NCBI GenBank assembly: GCA_963813375.1 | Contig: CAWEYT010000008.1 | Coordinates: forward strand, 248,001 to 312,000 | Origin: DASTFY01 sp963813375 | Lineage (GTDB): Bacteria > Actinomycetota > Acidimicrobiia > Acidimicrobiales > Ilumatobacteraceae | Length of the DNA: 64,000 bases | Direction: 5' to 3' | Part shown: piece after piece, positions 1 through 9,709 of the stretch | Position numbering within the stretch: position 1 is the stretch's first letter | How the letters are laid out: each line of letters begins with the position of its first letter | The notes under the pieces: generated by a model | What the model was told of the DNA's origin: nothing | The model's input: only the letters and a program-made list of their open reading frames with translations | Database searches by the model: none | Program-made: the position numbers and the translations under genes

Positions 1-537
1 GACCCGGGTGGTGAGGAACGCCTTCTTCCCGGCGACCGGCGGCGCGCCGCGGGTGTGCCAGAAGGACACGAGGAGGTAGGAGCAGACGCCGACGCCCTCC
101 CAGCCGAGGAACGTGACGACCATGTTCGCGCCCAGGACGAGCATGAGCATCGAGAACAGGAACAGGTTCAGGTACACGAAGAACTTCGAGAACTTCGGGT
201 CCCCGTGCATGTAGCCGATCGAGTAGAGGTGGATGAGCGCTCCGACCCCGGTGACGAAGAGCACCATGGCGATCGACAGCTGGTCGGCGCGGAACGCCAT
301 GTCGACCTGCAACCCGCCGACAGGCATCCACTCGTAGAGGACGCTGACGACCGACCGCTCCTCGGACGGCAGGCCGAGCATCTCCACCCAGGCCACGACG
401 GCGAGGACGAAGGAGGTGGCGCAGGCCGCCGTGCCCACCCACCCGGCCAGCGGTTGGCCCATGCGGCGCCCGAACAGCACCAGGAGCACGAAGCCGGCCA
501 GCGGGACCGCGGGCAGGAGCCAGATCACGTCCAGCAC
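1..537 (-). CDS. nuoL: NADH-quinone oxidoreductase subunit L, N-terminal part
   Basis: Proton-pumping membrane subunit of respiratory complex I. The 179 visible codons run off the left edge of the window. The start is a GTG two bases after the nuoK stop (TGACCGTG). The protein opens with a hydrophobic helix, then has a loop containing FRADQLSIAMVLFVTG and the family signature GANMVVTFLGWEGVGVCSYL (roughly residues 145-164), which is typical of NuoL/MrpA antiporter-like subunits. It is the last visible gene of the nuo operon; nuoM and nuoN would be expected next, outside the window. The reading frame is clean. The assignment is secure because of the motif and the gene order. Confidence 0.95.
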   Translation of the reverse strand, partial: MLDVIWLLPAVPLAGFVLLVLFGRRMGQPLAGWVGTAACATSFVLAVVAWVEMLGLPSEERSVVSVLYEWMPVGGLQVDMAFRADQLSIAMVLFVTGVGALIHLYSIGYMHGDPKFSKFFVYLNLFLFSMLMLVLGANMVVTFLGWEGVGVCSYLLVSFWHTRGAPPVAGKKAFLTTRV

Positions 538-539
538 GG

Positions 540-860
540 TCAGCCCCTCATCATCGAGATGTCATCGGCCGTGGCCCCGGGACGCCGCCGCAGGATGGCG
601 ACGATGATGCCGAGGCCGACCACCACCTCGGCCGCGGCGACCACGAGGACGAAGAAGACCGCCGTCTGCCCGTTGATGTCGTCGAGCCCCACCGACAGCG
701 CCACGAACGAGAGGTTGACGGCGTTGAGCATGAGCTCGATGCACATGAACATCACGAGCGGGTTGCGGCGGATGAGCAGGCCCACCGTGCCCATCGCGAA
801 CAGCACCGCCGCCAGCAGCAGGTACCAGGTCGGGGTGGGGGTGACCTCGGCGAGGATCAC
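540..860 (-). CDS. nuoK: NADH-quinone oxidoreductase subunit K
   Basis: Small (106 aa) three-helix membrane subunit of complex I, part of the proton-translocating arm. The sequence shows three hydrophobic segments and the family's conserved acidic residues: a glutamate in the second helix (FMCIELMLNAVNL) and another in the third (VVAAAEVVVGLGI). The GTG start overlaps the nuoJ stop by four bases (GTGA), indicating translational coupling. The length is normal for the family. Confidence 0.95.
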   Translation of the reverse strand: MILAEVTPTPTWYLLLAAVLFAMGTVGLLIRRNPLVMFMCIELMLNAVNLSFVALSVGLDDINGQTAVFFVLVVAAAEVVVGLGIIVAILRRRPGATADDISMMRG

Positions 861-1453
861 CGGGACGGCACCTCGTCGGCGCCGGTCGCGTCGTCCTGCC
901 GGCCCGCCTCGGCCGGCGGATCGATCCTGAACGGGCGCCGGGCCAGGATGACCGTCGCCATCACCGCGATGATCAGCAGGATCGACGTGACCTCGAAGGC
1001 GAAGACGTAGTCAGAGAAGAGGGACTCGGCGAGCTGGTTGATGTCCGGCCCGCCGCCCGAGAGGCTGCCGCCCACCGAACGCTCGCCCGTGATGGCCGTC
1101 GAGTCGTCCCCGGCCCCGGAGAGCACGGCGGCTCCGACCAGGCCGACGATGGCGAGCCCGATGACGATGGCCACGGGTCGTTGCACCCTGAACGGTTCGA
1201 CCCGGATGTCCTCGGTGCGGTCCACGCCCAGCAGCATGATCACGAACAGGAACAGCACGACGATGGCGCCCGCGTAGACGATCACCTGCACGACGGCCAG
1301 GAAGTTCGCCTGCTGCGCCACGAACAGCACCGCGATGCCGAACAGCGTCAGCACCAGGCTCAGCGCCGCGTGCACGGGGTGAGGGCGGAGGATGACGCCG
1401 AGCGCGCCGCCGAGCACCATGGCCGCCGCGACGACGAAGACCACCAGCTCCAT
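857..1453 (-). CDS. nuoJ: NADH-quinone oxidoreductase subunit J
   Basis: Membrane subunit of complex I, 198 aa with five predicted hydrophobic helices. The signature VIVYAGAIVVLFLFVIMLLG lies near residues 55-75 and is the pi-bulge-containing third helix of the NuoJ family. The ATG start overlaps the nuoI stop (TGATG) and the TGA stop overlaps the nuoK GTG. An unusually long glycine- and serine-rich loop (about residues 105-145) separates the last two helices. In this sequence the nuoJ frame is open back through nuoI and into nuoH, but this is a by-product of frameshifts upstream, not a convincing fusion. Confidence 0.94.
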   Translation of the reverse strand: MELVVFVVAAAMVLGGALGVILRPHPVHAALSLVLTLFGIAVLFVAQQANFLAVVQVIVYAGAIVVLFLFVIMLLGVDRTEDIRVEPFRVQRPVAIVIGLAIVGLVGAAVLSGAGDDSTAITGERSVGGSLSGGGPDINQLAESLFSDYVFAFEVTSILLIIAVMATVILARRPFRIDPPAEAGRQDDATGADEVPSR

Positions 1454-2182
1454 CAGTGGTGACCTCCCCCACCGTGATCGCCCCCGCCGTCGTGCTGTGC
1501 CGCGTGCTCGACCTTGGCGTCCTCGACGAGCAACGGGTCGGGAGACCCGGTCGCGCGTGTCACGCTCGTCCTGGCCGGGCTCTGGGGCCCGCAGCCCGTA
1601 GCCCAGCTCGCCGGACCACGCTGCCACCCCTTCTGCCTCGGCCTCTCCTGAGGGAGCGGTGGCCCGCATCCATCCCGACGTGAGGAGATCGTCCCCCTCC
1701 CGCCAGTCCTCCCACGGGAGCTGCTGGGGCTTGCCGTCGTCCCCGACGACGAGCTCGTTCTTGGTGTAGACGGCGTCCCGCCGGTTGGTGAACGAGAACT
1801 CGAACAGCTTGGACTCGGTGATGGCCTCGGTCGGGCAGGCCTCGACGCACAGGTCGCAGTGGATGCAGCGCAGGTAGTTGATCTCGTACACGTAGCCGTA
1901 GCGCTCCCCGGGGCTGACGGGGTCGTCCGGCGGGTTGTCGGCGCCTCGGACGTAGATGCACTTGGCGGGACACACCCCGGCGCACAGCTCGCAGCCGATG
2001 CACTTCTCCATCCCGTCCTCGTAGCGGTTGAGGACGTGGCGGCCGTGGAGGCGCTCGGGCTTGGCGATCTTCTCGTCGTGGTCACCGCGCTCGTACCCGC
2101 CGGAGTACTCGGTCGTGACGTGCTTGCCTCCGAAGGCGCGGATCTGGCGCAGCGTGACGAGGAAGCCCTGCAGGTAGCCCAT
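1453..2182 (-). CDS. nuoI: NADH-quinone oxidoreductase subunit I (frameshift near the C-terminus)
   Basis: Peripheral-arm subunit of complex I carrying two [4Fe-4S] clusters (N6a, N6b). The motifs CIGCELCAGVCPAKC and CIHCDLCVEACPTEA are both complete. The ATG at 2182 lies in a TGATG overlap with a nuoH stop in another frame. The N-terminal part is in frame with nuoJ, but the natural C-terminal tail, histidine- and glycine-rich and ending at the TGA at 1453-1455, is in a different frame. The span is 730 bases (3n+1), consistent with one inserted base at about 1545-1570. The iron-sulfur region is unaffected. I regard the shift as a sequence error. Confidence 0.9.
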
Positions 2183-3425
2183 CAGAACAACGACCCCTGC
2201 GTCTCGCGTTGGCGCGCGCTCACCCTCGAGCGCGGCCAGGAACAGGGCGTAGCCGGCCACGGCGACCACCACCGCGCCGACCCCGGCCATGATCTGCCCG
2301 CTCCGGGTCCATTCGAGGTCACGGGTGATGCGCAGCGTGGTGAGGAACAGGAACCACCCGAACGCCACCGGGATCAGCACCTTCCAGCCGAGGTCCATGA
2401 GCTGGTCGTAGCGGAAGCGGGGCAGCGTGGCGCGGAACCACACGTACATGAACAGGAACACGACCAGCTTCAGGAAGAACCAGATCACGCCCTGGATCGC
2501 ACCCGGGATGACCGGCAGGTCGATGCCGAACAACGCCTGCGGGCCACCGAGGAACAAGGTCACGATGATGGCCGACATCGTGACCGTGTTCATGAACTCG
2601 GCCAGGTAGAACAACGCGAAGCCGATCGACGAGTACTCGGTGTGGAAGCCACCGACCAGCTCCTGCTCGGCCTCCACGAGGTCGAACGGCGGCCGGTTGA
2701 GCTCGGCGGTCGCCGCGATGACGAACACCACGAACGGCAGCAGACCGGTGGTGACGATGTTCCAGTCCCGCATGGTGTCCTGCTCGACGACGATGCCGTT
2801 GGTCGACAGCGTTCCCGCCACGAGGAGGACAGTGGCCACGGAGAGACCGAGCGCCGCCTCGTAGCTGACCATCTGCGCCGACGCCGCGGACCGAACCGAG
2901 GAGCGGGTACTTCGACCCCGACGACCAGCCCGCCAGCATGATGCCGTAGACCGCGATCGAGCTGAGGGCCAGCACGAACAGGATCCCGACCGGCGGATCC
3001 GCCACCTGCAGCAGGGTCTCGTGGCCGAAGATCGTGACCACGCCGTCGTTGCCGTCGGCGAAGCTCCCGCCGATGGGGACCACGGCGAAGGTGAGGAAGG
3101 CCGGGACGAAGGCGAGGTACGGCGCCAGCCGGTAGACGAACGGGTCCGCGCGCTCCGGGTTGATGCGCTCCTTGAAGAAGGCCTTGATGCCGTCGGCCAG
3201 GGTCTGCAGGACACCGAACGGCCCGGCCTTGTTGGGCCCCACGCGGTTCTGCATGCCGGCGATGACCTTGCGCTCGAACCAGACCATGAGCATGGTGGCG
3301 ACGAGCAGGAAGACGAAGCACACCACGACCTTCAGGACGGTGATGAGCACGACGGCCAGGTCGATGTCGCCCGCGTAGAGCGGGTCGCCGCCGCTCGTGG
3401 CCTGCGCCAGCAGCCCGAACGTCAT
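2182..3425 (-). CDS. nuoH: NADH-quinone oxidoreductase subunit H (two frame changes)
   Basis: Membrane subunit of complex I at the junction with the peripheral arm, contributing to the quinone channel. The N-terminal half (from the ATG at 3425, overlapping the nuoG stop) contains WFERKVIAGMQNRVGPNKAG, a hallmark of NuoH. The reading frame changes near 2882-2891, just after KYPLLGSVR. Correct NuoH sequence resumes in another frame with SAQMVSYEAALGLSV and continues through AELNRPPFDLVEAEQELVGG. A second change near 2190-2240 is needed to reach the TGA that overlaps the nuoI ATG. The span is 3n+2, consistent with two inserted bases. Full-length conserved sequence argues for errors rather than a pseudogene. 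Confidence 0.9.
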
Positions 3426-5814
3426 GACGGGTTCTCCAGGCGGACGTCGATCACGCCGTCGGCGCCGGCGAGCAGGCGGGCCGCCGCCGAACCCGGCTGG
3501 TTGAACGGCAACCAGGCCACGCCGCGAGCCACGGAGGCATCGGCCTCCACCTCCATCGTCAGCGTGGCGTGGGCCGAGGAGACCAACAGGGCGGATCCCG
3601 TGGTGGCGCCGAGGCGGTCGAGATCGAGCGGGTGCACGTGCAGGCGCTCACCCGGCGCCAGCGGTGCCAGCGACGGCGAGGACGCGACCATGATCCCGGC
3701 GTCGTACAGGCTGCGGCTGACCAGGAGGCGAAGGTCGTAGGAGCTTCGGGGCGCGGGCGCCGCGCCGTCGACCGCCGCCAGTGGCCGGGAGGTCTCGGCG
3801 GCGAGGAGCACGCCGTCGCGGTGCTCGGCCAGCGCCTCGCCCGTCACCGGCGCGAAGGCGGGCACGGTGGCCACCAGCAGGTCGTGCAGCTCCTCCACCG
3901 AGGCGGTGTCCACCTCCGCTCCCATCGCCGTCGCCAGGTCGGTGGCGATGACCCAGTCCGGTCGGGCCGAACCGGGCGGCGTGATCTTCTGGGACACCGC
4001 GGTGACCCTGCCCTCCAGGTTCGTGGTGGTGCCGGCCTTCTCGCCCGCCGCGGCGGCGGGGAGGATCAGGTGGGCGCGGCGGGACGACGGCGTCAGGTGG
4101 GTGTCGACCGCGATGACCGTGGCCCCGCCGTCGAGCGCCTTGGCGGCCAGCTCGCCGTCGGGCAGGTCGGACACGGGGTCGGAGCCCAGCAGGACGAGGC
4201 AGCGCACCTTGCCCTCGATGGCGGCGGCCATGATGCCGGGCGTGTCCAAGCCGCCCTCGCCGGGGGTGAGGCCGGCGGCGATCGCTCCTCGGACGTTGCC
4301 CCGCCGGAGCACCGGCAGCACGCGCGCCCCCGGCACGGCCGCCAGCAGCGCCGACAGGGCGTCGAGGGTGTGATGCTCCGACTCGCCGAGGTTGCCGCGA
4401 CCGACGACGACCACCACGGGTCCGGCGACGAGCTGCTGGGCCACCTCGGCATCGTCGAGGATCCTCCGGACGGCGGCGAGCTGCTCACCGGGCTCGTGCC
4501 GGACGGAACGCCAGGCGTAGGGCGTGAGGCCCGTGTCCTTCGGGCCGAGCTCGAGGATCCGGCTGCGGCGGGCCTGCGCGGCGTCCCGCACCCGCAGGTA
4601 GAGGACGGGCAGCTCCTCCTTGAGGTCCGGCCCTAGCAGCACGATCGTGGACGCGGCGCAGGTCTCGTCGATGGTCGCCGCCGGAAGACCGAAGACGGCC
4701 GGTGGCAGCCCGTCGTCGAGCTGGGCGTCCAGGTTGGCCGTGCCGATCATCTCGCGGGCCAGCAACGCCCACGCGAACGCATCCTCGTTGGTGCCCCGTG
4801 CGCCTCCGACGATGGCGACGGCGCCGGGGCCACCGGCATCGATGGCGTCGCGCAGGGCACCGGCGGCCGCCGCCAGCGCCGCCCCCCACGTGACCGGGAC
4901 CAGCTCGCCGTCCTGGCGGACCAGCGGGGTGGTGACGCGATCGGGCGAAGCCGAGGCCTCGAAGCCGAACCGGCCCTTGTCGCACAGCCAGCCCCAGTTG
5001 ACCGGGTCGCTGTCGACGCCCTGGTAGCGCAGCAGGATGTTCTGGCTCGACTGCACGGTGATCCGGCACCCGACGGAGCACGTCGTGCACGTGCTCTCCG
5101 TCTGCTCGAGGTCCCACGGGCGGGCCCGGAAGCGGTAGGGCTTCGCCGTGAGCGCGCCCACCGGGCAGATCTGGACCGTGTTGCCACTGAAGTAGGAGGC
5201 GAACGGATCGTCCGGGAAGGTCAGGACCTGCGTGTTGTTGCCGCGGTGGGTGAACGAGATGAGGGGATCACCGGCGACCTCGGAGGCGAAGCGCGTGCAG
5301 CGGTCGCACAGGATGCAGCGCTCGCGATCGAGGTAGACGAGGGAGCTGATCGGGATCGGCTTCTCGTAGTGGCGCTTCTCCTCGATGAAGCGACTCTCAC
5401 CGGGCCCGTGGCTGAACGCCTGGTCCTGCAGCGGGCACTCGCCGCCCTTGTCGCACACCGGGCAGTCCAGCGGGTGGTTGGCGAGGAGGAACTCGAGCAC
5501 GCCCTCTTGCGCCTTCTTGACCGTCGGGCTGTCCGTGTGGACCACCTGGTTGGCGGCGACCGGCGTCATGCACGACACCACCAACATCGGTCCCCGCGGC
5601 CCGTCGATCTCCACCAGGCACTGCCGGCACATGCCGACCGACTGCATGCGGCGGTGGTAGCAGAAGCGCGGCACGTACACGCCGGCGTCCTCGCAGGCGT
5701 CGATCACCCACTGGCCGGGCTGCGCTTCGTGCGGGCGGCCGTCGACCTCGATGGACAGCGTCGTCTTCGGCGGGGGCTCGGCGGCCGCGCTCGACGTGTC
5801 GGTCGTTCAGACAT
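3422..5814 (-). CDS. nuoG: NADH-quinone oxidoreductase subunit G (5' end frame-disturbed)
   Basis: Largest peripheral subunit of complex I, carrying several iron-sulfur clusters. Visible ligands in order: the [2Fe-2S] region CYHRRMQSVGMCRQC, the His-Cys3 cluster region with CPVCDKGGECPLQ, the [4Fe-4S] region CILCDRCTRF, and a further CTTCSVGC motif that fits the extra N7 cluster, followed by a molybdopterin-oxidoreductase-like domain. The open frame has no start codon before residue MIDACEDAG, but conserved NuoG sequence (LSIEVDGRPHEAQPGQWVID) extends upstream. The most likely start is the ATG at 5814, overlapping the end of nuoF, with a frame change at about 5780-5805. The C-terminus is lower-complexity, as usual in actinobacteria. 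Confidence 0.9.
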
Positions 5815-7180
5815 GGAGCGGCTCGCGGTGGGCCCGATGGCGCTCGACGCCGTCGACGGGTCGGCCGTGCTCGATGTAGTGGTCGAACTCGTGGCGGAAC
5901 CGGGGGATGACGGACATGATCGGCGACACCGCCGACGGGCCGAGCGGGCAGATGGTGGTCTGGCGCGGCGGCCAGAGGATCCCCGGGCTGATGTTGTCCG
6001 ACACGTCGAGGAGGAGGTCGAGGTCCTCGGGCCGGCCGTTGCCCTCGAGGATCCGGGCCAGGATGCGCTCCAGCCAGGTCGTGCCCTCGCGGCACGGCGT
6101 GCACTTGCCGCAGGACTCGCGGGCGAAGAACCGCACGACCCGCCAGGCCGCCTCGACGACGTCGGTCGTCTCGTCCATCACGACGATGGCACCCGAACCG
6201 AGCATCGACCCCGCCTTGTCGACCGTCGGCTTGTCGAGCGGCAGGTCCAGGTGCTCCTCGAAGAACCACGGCGCCGAGGCCCCGCCCGGGATGAAGGCCT
6301 TGACCGCCCGGCCCTCGCGCACTCCGCCGCCGTACTCGGGCGCGTCGAAGAGCTGCCGGAAGGTCGTGGTGCCGTTCGGCACCTCGAACACGCCCGGGTT
6401 GTTGACGTGGCCCGACACCGCGAACATCCGCATGCCCGTCGACGTCGGCGCCCCGAGCTCGCGGAACGCGCCGCCGCCCTGGGTGACGATCCAGGGCACG
6501 TTGGACAGGGTCTCGACGTTGTTGACGATCGTCGGCTGCTGGTACAGGCCCTTGGCGGCCGGGAAGTACGGCGGCTTCAGCCGCGGCATCCCGCGTTCGC
6601 CCTCCAGGCTCTCGATGAGCGCGGTCTCCTCGCCGACGATGTAGGCGCCGGCGCCCCACGAGAGCGTGATGTCGACGCTGAACCCGCTGTCGAGGATGTT
6701 CCGGCCGACCACGCCGTGGGCGTAGGCGTCGTTGAGCGCCTGGGCGAGGCGCTCCTGGGCCAGCGCCATCTCGCCCCGGACGTAGAGGAAGGCCTGCGCG
6801 GCGTGCACGGCGTAGCAGGTGAGCACGATGCCCTCGATGAGCTGGTGCGGGTCCAGCTCCATGAGCATGCGGTCCTTGTACGTGCCCGGCTCGCTCTCGT
6901 CCCCGTTGACGACCACGTAGCGCGGGAAGACGCTGGCGGGGAGGAAGCCCCACTTGGTGCCCGTCGGGAAGCCGGCCCCGCCGCGGCCTTGCAGCTCGGA
7001 GGTCTTCACCTCCTCGTGCACCTGCTCGGGCGTCAGCGTCAGCGCGTGGCGCAGCGCCTCGTAGCCGCCGGTGCGGACGTAGCCCTCGTACGTGTAGCCG
7101 TCGGCCACGTCGAACCGGCTGGTCACGATGGCCGGACCACTCGGCACCAGCCCGGCCACATGGATCGAGGTCCCGGTCAT
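5807..7180 (-). CDS. nuoF: NADH-quinone oxidoreductase subunit F
   Basis: NADH- and FMN-binding subunit of complex I, the electron entry point. The 457-aa protein has the NADH/FMN glycine-rich motif GRGGAGFPTGTKWGF near residue 65, GDESEPGTYKDR near residue 95, and the [4Fe-4S] N3 ligands SCGKCTPCREGT with a fourth cysteine in TTICPLG. The ATG at 7180 overlaps the nuoE TGA by four bases. Length is normal. The segment after the fourth cysteine reads CPLGPSAVSPI instead of the more common CALGDAAAWPV, a modest variation. Confidence 0.96.
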   Translation of the reverse strand: MTGTSIHVAGLVPSGPAIVTSRFDVADGYTYEGYVRTGGYEALRHALTLTPEQVHEEVKTSELQGRGGAGFPTGTKWGFLPASVFPRYVVVNGDESEPGTYKDRMLMELDPHQLIEGIVLTCYAVHAAQAFLYVRGEMALAQERLAQALNDAYAHGVVGRNILDSGFSVDITLSWGAGAYIVGEETALIESLEGERGMPRLKPPYFPAAKGLYQQPTIVNNVETLSNVPWIVTQGGGAFRELGAPTSTGMRMFAVSGHVNNPGVFEVPNGTTTFRQLFDAPEYGGGVREGRAVKAFIPGGASAPWFFEEHLDLPLDKPTVDKAGSMLGSGAIVVMDETTDVVEAAWRVVRFFARESCGKCTPCREGTTWLERILARILEGNGRPEDLDLLLDVSDNISPGILWPPRQTTICPLGPSAVSPIMSVIPRFRHEFDHYIEHGRPVDGVERHRAHREPLHV

Positions 7181-7767
7181 CGCGCGTCCACCTTGGCCTG
7201 GGCCTCGGCGCCGGTGCCGGCCCAACGGTCGGCGGCCACCTTCTGGCGCACACGCGCCAGGGTGCCGTGCGGCGGGATCTCGTCGTCCAGGTTGCCGTCG
7301 CGCAGGTCCTCGACGAGCTGGTCGAAGTCGGCGTTCGACACCTTGTAGCGGAAGCGGTAGTTCACGAGGAGGGCCGGCGCCTCGGTGCAGGCGGCGATGC
7401 ACTCCACGTCCTCCACCGTGAACATCCCGTCCTCGGTCGTGCTCCCGGCCTTGATCCCGAGCCGCTCCTCGGCGTGCTCGAGCAGCTCCCAGCCCCCGAG
7501 GAGCTGGCAGGAGATGTTCGTGCAGATGTTGATGCAGTAGCGGCCGACCGGCTCGAACTTGAACATCTCGTAGAAGCTCGCGGTGCCGTACACCTCGGCC
7601 GGGGTGATGCCGATGAGCTCGGCGATGTGGGCCATGGCGTCCGTCGTGACGTGACCGTCCTGCTCCTGCGCGAGGTGGAGCAGGGGGATGAGCGCGGACT
7701 TGGGCCACGGCACGCGGCCGATGATGTCCCGGGCGACGAGCACGTTGGCTTCGCTGAGCCTCGCCAT
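7177..7767 (-). CDS. nuoE: NADH-quinone oxidoreductase subunit E
   Basis: Thioredoxin-fold [2Fe-2S] subunit (cluster N1a) of the complex I NADH dehydrogenase module, 196 aa. The four ligand cysteines are visible as CTNISC and CIAAC in the expected spacing, preceded by GTASFYEMFKFEPVGRY, typical of the family. The ATG start overlaps the nuoD TAA (TAATG) and the stop overlaps the nuoF ATG, so it is coupled to both neighbours. Confidence 0.95.
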   Translation of the reverse strand: MARLSEANVLVARDIIGRVPWPKSALIPLLHLAQEQDGHVTTDAMAHIAELIGITPAEVYGTASFYEMFKFEPVGRYCINICTNISCQLLGGWELLEHAEERLGIKAGSTTEDGMFTVEDVECIAACTEAPALLVNYRFRYKVSNADFDQLVEDLRDGNLDDEIPPHGTLARVRQKVAADRWAGTGAEAQAKVDAR

Positions 7768-9125
7768 TACCGGTCGACCTCGCCCAGGATCGGATCGACG
7801 GACGAGATCACGGCCACGCCGTCCGCGATGAGCCCGCCGCGCATCATGTGCGGCAGCGTCTGGAGGTTGACGAAGCTCGGCGGCCGGATGTGCATGCGAT
7901 ACGGCCGGGCCGAGCCGTCGGAGACGATGTAGCAGCCGATCTCGCCCCGCGGCCCCTCGATGCCCACGTAGGTCTCGCCCTCGGGCACCTTGAACCCCTC
8001 GGTGAAGATCTTGAAGTGGTGGATGAGCGCCTCCATGGACTCGTCGATGCGGCCCCGCGGTGGTGGTGTCACCTTCTTGTCCTGGATGCGGTAATCACCC
8101 TTGGGCATGCGGTCGAGGATCTGGCCGACGATGCGCATGGACTCGCGCACCTCGTTGAGGCGGATGGCGTAGCGGTCGAAGCAGTCGCCGTAGGAGCCGA
8201 CGATGACGTCGAAGTCGACCTCGTCGTAGTGCAGGTAGGGCATGTCCCGCCGGAGGTCCCAGGCCACGCCGGTCGACCGCAGGATGGGGCCGGTGGCGCC
8301 GAGGGCCAGCGCCTCCTCCGCGGTGAGCACGCCGACGCCCTGCAGCCGCTCGCGCCAGATCGGCTGGTCGGTCATCAGCGTGTCGTACTCGACGAGTCGC
8401 GGCGTGATCGTGTCGATCAGCTCGAGGACGTCGTCCCGCCATCCGGCCGGCAGGTCGGCAGCCACGCCGCCGGGCCGGATGAAGTTGTGGTTCATCCGCA
8501 GGCCCGTGACCTTCTGGAAGAAGCGGAGCACGATCTCCCGCTCCCGCCAGCCGTAGATCATCATCGAGACGGCGCCGATGTCCATCCCGTTGGTGGCCAG
8601 GAACAGCAGGTGGCTGCTCATGCGGTTGAGCTCGGCCATCAGCATGCGGATCCAGACGGCCCGCTCGGGGATGTCGCCGTCGATGCCGAGCAGCTTCTCC
8701 GTGGCCATCGCGAACACCAGCTCGTTGGTGAGCGGCGACGCGTAGTCCATGCGGGTGACGTTGGTGCCGCCCTGCAGGTAGGTCAGCTCCTCCCCCGTCT
8801 TCTCCATGCCGGTGTGCAGGTAGCCGACCACCGGCTTGCACCGCAGCACGGTCTCGCCCTGGAGCTCCAGCATGAGCCGCAGCACGCCGTGGGTGCTGGG
8901 GTGCTGGGGCCCCATGTTGATGATCATCGTCTGGTCCTCGGACGGCTCGACGACCTGCTGCGCCATCGCCGCCACCTCGGCCTCGCTCATGCGCAGCACG
9001 GAGCCCACCTCGCGCAGCAGCTCGTCCGGGCCGAGCTCGCTGCGAGGCCGCATCTCCTGCTCGCCCTCGCTGGTGAGGAACGGGGTCTCGGACAGGATGA
9101 CCCGCTCGGAGCCGGTGGCCGTCAT
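7767..9125 (-). CDS. nuoD: NADH-quinone oxidoreductase subunit D
   Basis: Quinone-site subunit of complex I, related to the large subunit of NiFe hydrogenases. The 452-aa protein has an N-terminal extension of about 60 residues. It then shows NMGPQHPSTHGVLRLMLEL and GYLHTGMEKTGEELTY, whose histidines line the quinone pocket. The ATG at 9125 overlaps the nuoC TGA. The C-terminal end IDPILGEVDR is the canonical family terminus. Confidence 0.96.
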   Translation of the reverse strand: MTATGSERVILSETPFLTSEGEQEMRPRSELGPDELLREVGSVLRMSEAEVAAMAQQVVEPSEDQTMIINMGPQHPSTHGVLRLMLELQGETVLRCKPVVGYLHTGMEKTGEELTYLQGGTNVTRMDYASPLTNELVFAMATEKLLGIDGDIPERAVWIRMLMAELNRMSSHLLFLATNGMDIGAVSMMIYGWREREIVLRFFQKVTGLRMNHNFIRPGGVAADLPAGWRDDVLELIDTITPRLVEYDTLMTDQPIWRERLQGVGVLTAEEALALGATGPILRSTGVAWDLRRDMPYLHYDEVDFDVIVGSYGDCFDRYAIRLNEVRESMRIVGQILDRMPKGDYRIQDKKVTPPPRGRIDESMEALIHHFKIFTEGFKVPEGETYVGIEGPRGEIGCYIVSDGSARPYRMHIRPPSFVNLQTLPHMMRGGLIADGVAVISSVDPILGEVDR

Positions 9126-9709
9126 GCCTGGCCTCCCGGTGGCGCGGTGTGGCCCTCGGAGAACTGGATGGGGATGGCGCCGACGTCGTAGTCCTTGCGG
9201 AGCGGATGGCCGACCCAGTCCTCGGGCATGAGGATCCGCGACAGGTCCGGATGGTCGGTGAAGGTGACGCCGAACATGTCGTAGGTCTCGCGCTCGGGCG
9301 CCTCGGTACCCGGCCACAACGAGAAGAGCGACGGCAGCGTGAGGTCACTCTCGGGGACCTGCACACGGACGCGCAGGCGGGTCCGATCGCGGTGGTTGAT
9401 GAGGAGGAGGACCACCTCGAACCGTTCGGCGGCGATGCCATCGGGCAGGGTCCGGCCCGGGTGCAGGAGGTAGTCGACCCCGAACACGTCGAGGCACTGG
9501 TCGTAGCCGTCGTCCAGGAGATGCCGCAGCAGGTCGAGATACTGCTCGCGCGTGGGGTGCACGACGAGCTGGCCCCCGCTGGCACCAGGGCCCTCGGTGG
9601 TGGCGCAGCCGTGGACGAGGACGGCAGCCGGAGCGGACTCAATGGCGCCCGCGTCGACGTCGTCCGGGGGCGCGTCGGGCGCGCTGGTGGCTCGGTCGGC
9701 CACGGTCAC
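9122..9709 (-). CDS. nuoC: NADH-quinone oxidoreductase subunit C
   Basis: Peripheral-arm subunit of complex I (30-kDa family) that packs against NuoD. It is 195 aa, with an acidic, low-complexity N-terminus of about 30 residues and the family signature ERETYDMFGVTFTDHPDLSR near residue 137, followed by MPEDWVGHPLRKDY. The GTG start overlaps the nuoB TGA (GTGA). It is a separate gene rather than the nuoCD fusion seen in some bacteria. Confidence 0.95.
   Translation of the reverse strand: MTVADRATSAPDAPPDDVDAGAIESAPAAVLVHGCATTEGPGASGGQLVVHPTREQYLDLLRHLLDDGYDQCLDVFGVDYLLHPGRTLPDGIAAERFEVVLLLINHRDRTRLRVRVQVPESDLTLPSLFSLWPGTEAPERETYDMFGVTFTDHPDLSRILMPEDWVGHPLRKDYDVGAIPIQFSEGHTAPPGGQA

Noticed and set aside
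1859..2941. A long plus-strand open frame opposite nuoH/nuoI.
   Set aside because: Antisense shadow of conserved genes with no recognisable domain and no ribosome binding site.
5246..7348. A 700-codon plus-strand open frame opposite nuoG/nuoF/nuoE.
   Set aside because: It is the complement of conserved complex I genes. Its translation is low-complexity (Arg/Asp/His/Val-rich), as expected for an antisense frame in GC-rich DNA.
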